Positions 1 through 6,799 of a stretch of DNA of 8,663 nt are shown here, piece by piece. The notes below the pieces were generated by a model. The model was not told the origin of the DNA, did not search any database, and worked only from the letters and a program-made list of their open reading frames with translations. Position numbers and translations under genes: made by a program. Source of the DNA: Nitrososphaerota archaeon (GTDB taxonomy: Archaea; Thermoproteota; Nitrososphaeria; Nitrososphaerales; UBA57). The first letter of the stretch is position 1, and each line of letters opens with the position of its first letter. The DNA lies in contig JACZWF010000057.1 of assembly GCA_022572285.1 (NCBI GenBank), positions 1-8,663 on the forward strand, read 5' to 3'.

Positions 1-12
1 TCAACCGGGTAA
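1..12 (+). CDS. Possible 3' tail of an upstream gene
   Basis: A TAA at 10-12 shares its last base with the purC ATG, forming TAATG, a common stop-start junction in tightly coupled operons. The three preceding codons would read Ser-Thr-Gly. With so few codons the gene cannot be identified. That it belongs to the same purine operon is inference from the junction only. Confidence 0.3.
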   Translation, partial: STG

Positions 13-857
13 TGAAGGTGAGCCTTTCCAATGCTACCCTTTTGAGAAAGGGAAAGGTAAAAGATCTCTACGCTCTGCCAGACGAAAGGTTGCTTTTTGT
101 TTTTTCGGACAGGGTTTCGGCATTCGATGTGATCCTCGGTTCTGAAATCCCAATGAAAGGAGAGATCTTGGCACACTTTGCAGAATTCTGGTTCCAGACC
201 TTGGGAGCTCCGAACCATATGATTGATCTCGTAGGAAAGAATCAGCTAATTGTGAAGAAGTTGAAGATGATACCAATCGAATGTATCGTTAGGGGATATA
301 TGTACGGGAGCCTCTATGAAAGGATGAAATCGGGAAAAACTTCGATCGAAGGAAATCCAATTCTTGCATCGAGGTTTTCCGAGCCAGTTTTTGATCCGAC
401 TACCAAATCTGAAAGAAAGGATCTCCCCATTACGAAAGAGGAAGCTCTATCTCGAGGACTCGTGACTTCTGAAGAGTTTGATAGACTGAGGCAGACCTCG
501 ATATCGCTTTATGAGAAAATGGAGGAGAGAGTGTCACGGGCCAGTTTTATTCTGGGGGATATTAAATTTGAGTTTGGAAGGGATAAGAAAGGTGAAATCG
601 TCCTGGCGGACTCCCTGGGTCCAGATGAATTCCGTTTATGGCCAATGGATAGTTATTCTGCTGGGAAGATCCAAGAGAGTTTCGATAAACAGCTTATCAG
701 AGACTGGTTGACAGAACAAGGCTTCAAAGCGACTTTTGAAACAGCAGCCCTTCAAGGTAGGAAAGTGGCACCTCCGGTCCTTCCTCCGGATCTGATTCGG
801 ACGGTGACGGAGAGATACCTTGAAGCGTATGCCAAGATAACAGGGAGATCCCTCTAA
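12..857 (+). CDS. purC: Phosphoribosylaminoimidazole-succinocarboxamide synthase (SAICAR synthetase)
   Basis: This enzyme joins CAIR and aspartate with ATP to give SAICAR in cytosolic de novo purine synthesis. The 281-residue product carries the family landmarks in order: GKVKDLY at about 14-20 in the nucleotide-binding N-terminal part, SDRVSAFDV at 32-40, ECIVRGYMYGS at 90-100, and EPVFDPTTK at 124-132. Near the C-terminal third the usual acidic motif (DE followed by TPDxxR) appears as ADSLGPDEFRLWP, so the second acidic residue is Ser. Length fits the longer PurC class (about 280-300 residues) rather than the 237-residue E. coli type. The ATG at 12 places GKVKDLY at the usual distance from the N terminus. 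The reading frame is open to the window edge, but the codons before the ATG are not starts. purM follows 9 nt after the stop, which supports a purine operon. Confidence 0.95.
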   Translation: MKVSLSNATLLRKGKVKDLYALPDERLLFVFSDRVSAFDVILGSEIPMKGEILAHFAEFWFQTLGAPNHMIDLVGKNQLIVKKLKMIPIECIVRGYMYGSLYERMKSGKTSIEGNPILASRFSEPVFDPTTKSERKDLPITKEEALSRGLVTSEEFDRLRQTSISLYEKMEERVSRASFILGDIKFEFGRDKKGEIVLADSLGPDEFRLWPMDSYSAGKIQESFDKQLIRDWLTEQGFKATFETAALQGRKVAPPVLPPDLIRTVTERYLEAYAKITGRSL

Positions 858-866
858 CACAAAACC

Positions 867-1922
867 ATGAGGCGTAATCCATCATGGACCTACCGGAAAT
901 CCGGAGTGGACCTAGACCAAATTCGAAATCTCCATAACTCCGTAGAGCGAGTCTTTTCATCCACGTTTAAGGAAAGGGCAGGCAAGATAGGGGAGGTAAT
1001 ATGTGGAGTTGGCCATTATGCCGGACTAATCAAGATCGGTAATCGAGTCTTGGCTCTCCACACCGATGGCGTAGGATCAAAGGTCATAATCGCACAAGAG
1101 ATGCGGAAATTTTCAACTATTGGAATTGATTGCATCGCAATGAATGTAAATGATATTGTTTGTATGGGTGCAGAACCACTTGCCGCAGTTGACTACATTG
1201 CTCTAAGACAACCGAATAATAAGTTAGTGGAGGAAATAAGTAAGGGTCTAGTTGAAGGTGCAAAGCAAGCCTCGATATCGATAGTCGGTGGAGAAACTGC
1301 AATTCTGCCGGACATCATACGAGGAGCAGGGAAGAATGCTTTCGATCTATCTGCAAGTTGTATCGGGATCGCTGACGAAGACAAGACGATCTTAGATCGA
1401 AAGATGAATGCCGGTGATATTATTATAGGACTAACGAGTTCTGGAATACATTCAAACGGTCTAACATTGGCAAGGAGGGTTTTGAAACAACGACATACCC
1501 TTCGAGAAAAGGTCTTTGACTCAAAAGATTCTCTCGGAGAGACCTTGCTAACACCAACGAGAATATACTCGAGGTCTGTCTTCCAGGCATTACAGAATAG
1601 CGAAGCGATATCGGGGCTAGCCCACATAACGGGGGGCGCCTTTACTAAACTGAGTCGCCTCACTAGAGGGAGGAACCTCGGATTCGATTTGGAGGACCTA
1701 CCTCGCCCCCATCCAATATTCGATTTGATACAAAAAGAGGGCAGAATCAAAAGATCGGAGATGTATCGAACCTTCAATATGGGCATCGGTTTCTGTGTTA
1801 TTTGTCGGCCATCTGCGGTTTCTCGGATCTCCGACAGCTTCGATCAGGATGGAATAAATGCCTATAGAATCGGGAAGGTAGTTCCTGTGAGAGGGGTCTT
1901 CCTGGATGGGAAGCGAATCTAA
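867..1922 (+). CDS. purM: Phosphoribosylformylglycinamidine cyclo-ligase (AIR synthetase)
   Basis: PurM closes the imidazole ring, converting FGAM to AIR with ATP. The 351-residue product has the PurM-type ATP-binding fold signatures: HTDGVGSK at 65-72, MNVNDIV at about 92-98, GAEPLAAVDY at 101-110 and GGETAILPD at 141-149. Further on are SSGIHSNGL, typical of the second domain, and HITGGAF. Length is normal for the family (about 340-350). The ATG at 867 is well placed because the conserved SGVDLDQI begins 11 residues later. I see no clear Shine-Dalgarno, so translation may be coupled to purC, which ends 9 nt upstream. The 3' end overlaps the following dehydrogenase gene by 17 nt. Confidence 0.95.
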   Translation: MRRNPSWTYRKSGVDLDQIRNLHNSVERVFSSTFKERAGKIGEVICGVGHYAGLIKIGNRVLALHTDGVGSKVIIAQEMRKFSTIGIDCIAMNVNDIVCMGAEPLAAVDYIALRQPNNKLVEEISKGLVEGAKQASISIVGGETAILPDIIRGAGKNAFDLSASCIGIADEDKTILDRKMNAGDIIIGLTSSGIHSNGLTLARRVLKQRHTLREKVFDSKDSLGETLLTPTRIYSRSVFQALQNSEAISGLAHITGGAFTKLSRLTRGRNLGFDLEDLPRPHPIFDLIQKEGRIKRSEMYRTFNMGIGFCVICRPSAVSRISDSFDQDGINAYRIGKVVPVRGVFLDGKRI

Positions 1923-2928
1923 CCCAAGTACTGTACGGGACTTTACAGTCTACCTTACTAGAAGGTTCCCGGAACCAGTTTCACGCATCCTCGAACCTCT
2001 TTTTGAGATAACCCTCAATGATAGTAATTCTCCTGTTGGCCGGGATGAACTGCTTAGTCAGCTGGAGACGGCTGACGGTCTGCTCTGCACTCTGAGTGAT
2101 GAGATCGACGGAGAAGCGCTGGCTAGAGCTCAGAGGCTGAAGATTGTTAGTACCTACAGTGCGGGGTACGATCATATTGATGTGGACGTTGCAACGAATC
2201 GTGGAATCTATGTCACGAACACTCCAGATGTCCTTACCGATGCAACTGCGGATCTTACCCTGGCCCTAATGCTAGCTCTTTCTCGCAGGGTTGTGGAGGG
2301 GCACAACTTGATAATTAGCAGGGAATGGGATATGCCATGGTTTCCATCATTCATGTTAGGGAGCGATCTCAGCAAAAAAACAATCGGAATAATCGGATTT
2401 GGCAGGATTGGAAGGGCGGTCGCCAAGCGAGCGAGGGGATTTGGGATGAAAATCCGATATCACAATAGCGTGCAGGTTTCCAAGGCTGTAGAAGTGGAAC
2501 TTGATGCCAGATACTCACCATTAGAAACGTTATTAATGGAGTCAGACTTTGTATCTATACATCTACCGCTGACCAACAAAACGCGAAATCTAATCAGCTA
2601 CGAAATGATCAAGTTGATGAAGCGGTCGGCCTACCTAATCAATACCTCAAGAGGTATGATTGTGGATGAATCTGGGCTAGCGGACGCCCTCCGAAGGGAG
2701 GAGATAGCTGGAGCCGGTCTGGATGTGTTCAACACAGAACCGCTAACTGAATCTAGTCCACTGTTGGAGGTCAATAACATACTCCTTACACCACATCTCG
2801 GCAGCGCAACAGTCGGAACTAGATATAGGATGGGCGAGATGGCCGCATCCAATATCAGAAACGTATTGTTAGGGATAGAGCCCGTATCGCTTGTGAACTC
2901 TGAAGTAAGAAGAAGAAGACCACTCTAA
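1906..2928 (+). CDS. D-isomer-specific 2-hydroxyacid dehydrogenase (glyoxylate/hydroxypyruvate reductase-like)
   Basis: This NAD(P)H-dependent enzyme probably reduces glyoxylate, hydroxypyruvate or a similar 2-keto acid to the D-hydroxyacid. The opening strand plus TRRFPEP resembles the glyoxylate reductase N terminus. The Rossmann glycine motif GFGRIG is at 164-169. The catalytic triad is complete: Arg249 in NTSRG, Glu278 in FNTEP and His297 in TPHLGSA. Length (340) is typical. No ATG, GTG or TTG occurs between 1906 and the codons for the first conserved strand, so the start that overlaps purM by 17 nt is the only sensible one; this implies translational coupling. The substrate cannot be fixed from sequence: D-3-phosphoglycerate dehydrogenase or D-lactate dehydrogenase are alternatives, although the lack of a C-terminal ACT-type domain argues against long-form SerA. 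Confidence 0.88.
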   Translation: MGSESNPSTVRDFTVYLTRRFPEPVSRILEPLFEITLNDSNSPVGRDELLSQLETADGLLCTLSDEIDGEALARAQRLKIVSTYSAGYDHIDVDVATNRGIYVTNTPDVLTDATADLTLALMLALSRRVVEGHNLIISREWDMPWFPSFMLGSDLSKKTIGIIGFGRIGRAVAKRARGFGMKIRYHNSVQVSKAVEVELDARYSPLETLLMESDFVSIHLPLTNKTRNLISYEMIKLMKRSAYLINTSRGMIVDESGLADALRREEIAGAGLDVFNTEPLTESSPLLEVNNILLTPHLGSATVGTRYRMGEMAASNIRNVLLGIEPVSLVNSEVRRRRPL

Positions 2929-2933
2929 TATGC

Positions 2934-2952
2934 AAAAAGCCTTAGCTGGCTT
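2934..2952 (-). terminator. Possible terminator of the cysteine synthase gene
   Basis: Read on the minus strand, a 5-bp stem (AAGCC pairing with GGCTT, 6-nt loop) runs straight into a run of five T. It lies in the 35-nt gap between two convergent stops, just beyond the minus-strand stop. The stem is short, and archaeal termination relies mainly on T-runs, so this is tentative. Confidence 0.35.
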
Positions 2953-2963
2953 CGAACTCTCAG

Positions 2964-3983
2964 TCAGTAGTTCTCCGAGTCGCGCTGGAATCTTGAATTA
3001 ATTCTTAGCTTTTCGTAAGCCTCAGTAGTAAAGACACCAAATTCCTTATAGACGCTTTTGTATTTCGATGCGTCATCACCGAAGATAACCACAATAGGAC
3101 CATTGTCCAGCGACCCAACTACCTTTTGGAATCCTGCCATAACCGCACCCGAGGATGGACCTGGGAAAAGGTTCTCATTATTCGCGAGCTCATTAACCAT
3201 ATGAAATGATTCGTCGTCGGTTACGGTCACGGTCTCATCTATAACATCATATCTCCTTTTTAGAACCTCAGGCACTTCGGATTCATCTAGATTGCGGAGG
3301 CCCTGGATGTGATGATTCTTTTGGGGTTGAACCGCAATCACCCTAATTGATGAATCCTTCTCCTTCAGATACGTACCTACACCAGTGATTGTTCCGCCCG
3401 TACCTATGCCCGTGATGAAGGTCTTGACTTTTCCATGAGTTTGCTCCCATATTTCAGGACCGGTACCTCTATAATGCGAAAGAAAATTAGCCTCGTTCTC
3501 GTACTGGTTTGGCATATAATACTGATCGGGGTGATTATGAATCAAAGCACCTGCTAAAGCAATGGATTGGTCAGTTCCGGGGCCCACGCGTGGGCATAAG
3601 TCATCTTCGGTCACTAATAGTTTTGCTCCGCCGGAGCGGAGTTTTTCTTTTGTCTCTGAGCTAACCCCTTCAGGAATTGCCAGTTCGACCTTATACCCCA
3701 ATTGGCGGGCAAACTTCGTAATTGCGATTCCGGTGTTTCCAGAGGTCGGCTCCATGATCGTCATACCTTTCTTCAAGAGTCCGCGATCTTCACCTGCTGA
3801 TATCATCCAAGATGCAGGCCGTGCCTTCAAAGACCCGGCAGGATTGAACCACTCTAGTTTAGCAAAAACGTCTTTCTCCTCACCAAATCGGGAGTGAGTG
3901 AGTTGAACTAGCGGCGTATTTCCGACTTGCCTTATCGATGTCGCATCGACATTTTCCTGGAGTGCTGCGGCGGGAACGTCCAT
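2964..3983 (-). CDS. Cysteine synthase family enzyme (fold-type II PLP; CysM/O-phosphoserine sulfhydrylase-like)
   Basis: Predicted to make cysteine from an activated serine (O-acetylserine or O-phosphoserine) and a sulfur donor, using PLP. With the start chosen here the product has 339 residues. QVGNTPLVQL is at 19-28. The PLP lysine is Lys53 in NPAGSLKARPA, where the usual KDR is KAR. The substrate loop TSGNTG is at 80-85, the phosphate-binding glycine loop GIGTGGTITG at 192-201, and PGPSSGAV lies near the C-terminal third. GLRNLDESEVPE at 228-239 resembles the segment of Mycobacterium tuberculosis CysM that carries the Arg binding O-phosphoserine (here Arg230), which favours the phosphoserine substrate; this is from memory and unaligned. 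The frame stays open up to an ATG at 4088, but a minus-strand TATA box at 4010-4016 lies inside that extension and sits 30 nt before the ATG at 3983, so the shorter start is preferred. The gene is divergent from sufC and could supply cysteine to SufS. Cystathionine beta-synthase is a weaker alternative. Confidence 0.88.
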   Translation of the reverse strand: MDVPAAALQENVDATSIRQVGNTPLVQLTHSRFGEEKDVFAKLEWFNPAGSLKARPASWMISAGEDRGLLKKGMTIMEPTSGNTGIAITKFARQLGYKVELAIPEGVSSETKEKLRSGGAKLLVTEDDLCPRVGPGTDQSIALAGALIHNHPDQYYMPNQYENEANFLSHYRGTGPEIWEQTHGKVKTFITGIGTGGTITGVGTYLKEKDSSIRVIAVQPQKNHHIQGLRNLDESEVPEVLKRRYDVIDETVTVTDDESFHMVNELANNENLFPGPSSGAVMAGFQKVVGSLDNGPIVVIFGDDASKYKSVYKEFGVFTTEAYEKLRINSRFQRDSENY

Positions 3984-4009
3984 CTGCAATCTATTTCTTG
4001 AGCCAATCG

Positions 4010-4016
4010 ATATAAA
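4010..4016 (-). promoter_or_regulatory. TATA box of the cysteine synthase gene
   Basis: On the minus strand TTTATAT is preceded by a purine-rich GAAGAA stretch that could serve as a BRE. Its centre lies 30 nt before the ATG at 3983, predicting a transcript with almost no leader. This site decides the start codon of that gene. Confidence 0.6.
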
Positions 4017-4074
4017 TTCTTCGTTACACTCGCGTCGAATTTGAAAAATTCTATCTATAACTATTGTTATAAGG

Positions 4075-4083
4075 CTTAAATAT
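4075..4083 (+). promoter_or_regulatory. TATA box of the suf operon
   Basis: CTTAAATAT is centred 28 nt before the TTG start of sufC. The expected transcription start falls at or just before that TTG, so the mRNA would be leaderless, which also explains the lack of a Shine-Dalgarno. It is about 60 nt from the divergent TATA box, so a regulator bound between them could affect both directions; I see no clear operator palindrome. Confidence 0.6.
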
Positions 4084-4106
4084 CTCACGAGCGTATTTTC
4101 ATCATC

Positions 4107-4904
4107 TTGGGTCCTAGTGTCGAGCTTGACATACGAGATCTACACGTGTCAGTCGACTCGAAACCGATACTGAAAGGTGTGAATTTGACGGTTAGGCAGG
4201 GCGAAATACATGCAATTATGGGACCCAACGGATCGGGTAAGAGCACTTTGGCTTTCACGCTAATGGGTCACCCAAGATATGTAGTCAACAAAGGAGATAT
4301 TCTTCTGGGAGGCGAGAGCTTGCTAAGGCTTTCACCAGACAAGAGGGCGCAGAGGGGATTATTCTTGGCTTTTCAATACCCTCATGAGGCGCAGGGTGTG
4401 AGTTTGTTCAATTTTCTTAGGACCGCATATAATTCAACAACCTCACCAGCGGGAGAGGCTGATACAATAGGGACTCGACGAAGAGAATTCTCGTCGGTAG
4501 TCTCCTTCAGAAAGTATCTGAAGAGCAAGATGCAGCTGCTCGGAGTTGAGGACCAGTTTGTCAAGAGATATTTGAATGATGGATTTTCAGGTGGCGAAAA
4601 GAAGAAAAGTGAAATACTTCAACTCGCCGTCTTGCGGCCAAAAATAGCCATTTTGGATGAAACTGACTCGGGATTGGATATCGACGCTCTCAAGACCGTA
4701 TCAAATGCCGTGAATAGTATGACTGGTCCAGAGGTAGGAATCTTGATGATTACCCATTACCAGCGTATCCTCAAGTACATAAAGCCGGACTACGTCCATG
4801 TCCTAATGGATGGAAGGTTTGTCAGAACGGAAGGAAGCGAGTTGGCTGAAGAACTCGAAAAGAAGGGTTATGGCTGGCTACGGAAGGAAAACGAAATCGC
4901 ATGA
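4107..4904 (+). CDS. sufC: Fe-S cluster assembly ATPase SufC
   Basis: SufC is the cytosolic ABC-type ATPase that works with SufB (and SufD) to build Fe-S clusters. The 265-residue product has Walker A GPNGSGKST at 39-47, Q-loop Gln90, signature FSGGEKKK at 160-167, Walker B with catalytic Glu in AILDETDSGLD at 181-191, and His217 as the H-loop. The DETDSGLDIDAL run after Walker B is characteristic of SufC and separates it from transporter ATPases. There are no membrane segments. The TTG start is supported by the TATA spacing and because the next in-frame start (GTG, codon 14) would remove the first beta strand. sufS begins 45 nt after the stop; sufB and sufD, its usual neighbours, are not here. 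Confidence 0.95.
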   Translation: MGPSVELDIRDLHVSVDSKPILKGVNLTVRQGEIHAIMGPNGSGKSTLAFTLMGHPRYVVNKGDILLGGESLLRLSPDKRAQRGLFLAFQYPHEAQGVSLFNFLRTAYNSTTSPAGEADTIGTRRREFSSVVSFRKYLKSKMQLLGVEDQFVKRYLNDGFSGGEKKKSEILQLAVLRPKIAILDETDSGLDIDALKTVSNAVNSMTGPEVGILMITHYQRILKYIKPDYVHVLMDGRFVRTEGSELAEELEKKGYGWLRKENEIA

Positions 4905-4949
4905 ACATGTCGATTACCCTCCCTGATCGACTATTCGGAAGATGATAGG

Positions 4950-6194
4950 TTGGAGTCAATAGCAATCACTAAGGATTTTGGAAAGGTGAGAGATGATTTC
5001 CCTGTTCTTCAACGAACCGTCAATGGGAAACGTCTTGTCTATCTTGATACGGCCGCTACCTCACAGAAGCCCAATATAGTTATAGATTCAATTAACGAAT
5101 ACTATCGTAATCACTATGCGAATGTCCATAGAGGTCTTTACGCGCTGAGCGTTGAAGCCACAGAGGCGTATGAAGAATCAAGAACCAAAATTGCCAATTT
5201 CATAAATGCCAAAAACGCTGATGAGCTGGTTTTCGTGAGAAACGCTACAGAGGGAATCAACCTAGTTGCGTATAGCTGGGCCAGGAGCAATATTGAGAAA
5301 AATGACACCATACTCGCTACCGAGATGGAACATCATAGTAATCTGGTTCCCTGGCAGCAAACGGCGAAGTTCCTAGGCTCTGATCTTGATTTCATTAAGA
5401 TTGATGAGGATGGTCAGCTAATCCTAGATGACTTGGAACGTGCCTTTTCGAAAAAAGTGAAGCTTTTGGCAATAACACATGTATCGAATGTCCTCGGAAC
5501 GATCAATCCGCTGAAAAAGATAATCAAGTATGCTCATGATCATGGTGCACGAGTATTGGTGGATGCAGCACAATCGGCCCCGCATATGCCGCTCGACGTA
5601 CAGGATCTCGATTGCGACTTCCTCGTCATTTCTGGCCACAAGATGATGGGCCCAGACGGAATTGGGGTTTTGTATGGAAAACGCGAGCTACTTCTGAAAA
5701 TGGACCCCTTCCTATTTGGTGGCGATATGATAAAGGAGGTTCACCTCAGAGACGCTAGATGGAATGATCTCCCTTGGAAGTTTGAAGCTGGCACTCCAAA
5801 TGTGTCCGGGGCAATAGGACTGGGAGTAGCTTCGGACTACCTCAGGGATTTGGACATGAAGGCTGTTAGAGCTCATGAAAGATCTCTAGTTGAATATTCA
5901 ATTAATGAATTATTAGGAATTGACGATATTACGATCTTTGGGCCTAAAGACTCAGATATTCGATGCGGAGTTGTGTCGTTCAATCTGGACGATATCCATC
6001 CGCACGATGTAGCCTCGGTTCTCGACACTGAGGGAATTGCCGTCAGAGCGGGGCATCACTGTGCTCAACCGCTCATGGAACGTTTGGGGGTAAGTGCGAC
6101 TACCAGAGCGAGCTTCCATGTGTACAATTCACGAGAGGACATTGACTCTCTTGTTGAGGGGTTACAGAAAACAAAGAAGATGTTCAAGAAATGA
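4950..6194 (+). CDS. sufS: Cysteine desulfurase SufS (group II, PLP-dependent)
   Basis: SufS takes the sulfur from cysteine, leaving alanine, and holds it as a persulfide for Fe-S assembly. The 414-residue length is normal. The start region has the standard RDDFPVL, then YLDTAATSQKP. ATEMEHHSNLVPW holds the His that stacks on PLP. Lys231 in SGHKMMGP is the PLP lysine, and Cys371 in RAGHHCAQP is the persulfide cysteine in the group II context. The TTG at 4950 gives a normal N terminus; a GTG at codon 13 is a possible alternative. The stop overlaps the sufU start as ATGA, so the two are translationally coupled. With SufU next door, direct persulfide transfer to SufU is the expected mechanism. 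Confidence 0.95.
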   Translation: MESIAITKDFGKVRDDFPVLQRTVNGKRLVYLDTAATSQKPNIVIDSINEYYRNHYANVHRGLYALSVEATEAYEESRTKIANFINAKNADELVFVRNATEGINLVAYSWARSNIEKNDTILATEMEHHSNLVPWQQTAKFLGSDLDFIKIDEDGQLILDDLERAFSKKVKLLAITHVSNVLGTINPLKKIIKYAHDHGARVLVDAAQSAPHMPLDVQDLDCDFLVISGHKMMGPDGIGVLYGKRELLLKMDPFLFGGDMIKEVHLRDARWNDLPWKFEAGTPNVSGAIGLGVASDYLRDLDMKAVRAHERSLVEYSINELLGIDDITIFGPKDSDIRCGVVSFNLDDIHPHDVASVLDTEGIAVRAGHHCAQPLMERLGVSATTRASFHVYNSREDIDSLVEGLQKTKKMFKK

Positions 6195-6595
6195 GCGATG
6201 AAATGTACAGAGAAGTGATACTTGATTACTATCAGAACCCTCGAAACAAAGGAACCATCGGGAAACCAGAGATATCTGCCATGGATTACAACCCGCTGTG
6301 CGGTGACAAAATTACGTTTCAGATGAATCTGGATGCGAATGGAAAAGTAGCGGAGGTCAAATTCGATGGGGAGGGTTGCGCAATAAGTCAGGCCTCGGCA
6401 TCCATGCTAACCGAGATGGTGATGGGTAAAGACATTAATGATTTGAGCAGGATCTCACGGACCGAGATCTTGGAATCGCTAGGAAATCCAACTCTTGGAC
6501 CAGTAAGGATAAAATGCGCAATGTTATGTCTTAAGGTAATGAAGGTGGGCGTATATTCACACCTGGGGGGGAGCGGCGATCGTTCGGAGGAATAG
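6191..6595 (+). CDS. sufU: SufU/IscU-type Fe-S sulfur acceptor or scaffold protein
   Basis: This protein accepts sulfur from SufS and passes it on to Fe-S assembly. Its 134 residues carry the three family cysteines: Cys37 in NPLCGD (with Asp39), Cys63 in GEGCAISQASAS, and Cys109 in RIKCA. An extra Cys113 follows. The GCAIS, ASASM and RIKCA signatures and the Lys in place of the His that precedes the third Cys in IscU mark it as SufU type. However, Cys63 to Cys109 is only 46 residues apart, near the IscU value (43 in E. coli) and well short of B. subtilis SufU (about 62), so the SufU insertion is mostly missing. The Trp usually found three or four residues after RIKCA is replaced around Cys113. 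The ATG sits in the ATGA overlap with sufS. The acidic tail after about 126 is not conserved. Confidence 0.92.
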   Translation: MSDEMYREVILDYYQNPRNKGTIGKPEISAMDYNPLCGDKITFQMNLDANGKVAEVKFDGEGCAISQASASMLTEMVMGKDINDLSRISRTEILESLGNPTLGPVRIKCAMLCLKVMKVGVYSHLGGSGDRSEE

Positions 6596-6604
6596 AGAAT
6601 AGGC

Positions 6605-6799
6605 TTGCCAAAACTGATTCACTCCATAGACGAGTTCAGAGAGATCTCCAAGGGGGCTAATGAGCTTCGGATAGTTAGGAGAAAGGATCGAGTTAAGCTC
6701 AAGCTTAGCACGAATGGAATGTTATACGTTTACATCACGACGGAAGATGAGGGGGAATCATTGATAAAAGAACTGAAACTTCCGCATATCGAGTTCTAG
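6605..6799 (+). CDS. rpl38e: Large-subunit ribosomal protein eL38 (L38e)
   Basis: This 64-residue protein matches the eukaryotic/archaeal L38e pattern along its whole length: MPKLI then SIDEF, a basic segment RIVRRKD, then VKLKL, LYVYIT, and an acidic helix with ELKLP near the end. Human RPL38 (70 residues) has the same order of MPRKI, IKDF, KDNVKFKV, LYTLVIT and LP. The family is a small RNA-binding protein of the 60S/50S subunit and is absent from bacteria. The TTG at 6605 gives the expected MPK opening and lies 9 nt after the sufU stop, so the gene appears to be co-transcribed with the suf genes. Its stop shares a CTAG with the convergent nuclease gene. Identification is from remembered family sequence, without an alignment. 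Confidence 0.82.
   Translation: MPKLIHSIDEFREISKGANELRIVRRKDRVKLKLSTNGMLYVYITTEDEGESLIKELKLPHIEF

Noticed and set aside
1268..1284. CGATATCG palindrome, also found near 497-507.
   Set aside because: Both copies lie inside conserved coding sequence, and an 8-base palindrome occurring twice in this length is unremarkable.
1193..1786. Open frame of 197 codons on the minus strand inside purM.
   Set aside because: It is fully antisense to a conserved, intact purM and shows no recognisable domain, start context or promoter.
3984..4088. N-terminal 35-residue extension of the cysteine synthase (ATG at 4088).
   Set aside because: The extension contains the promoter TATA box, overlaps the sufC promoter and does not look like the family N terminus, so the ATG at 3983 was chosen.
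4905..4949. Possible remnant of sufB/sufD between sufC and sufS.
   Set aside because: The 45 nt show no codons matching SufB or SufD in any frame that I could recognise; it is too short to judge.
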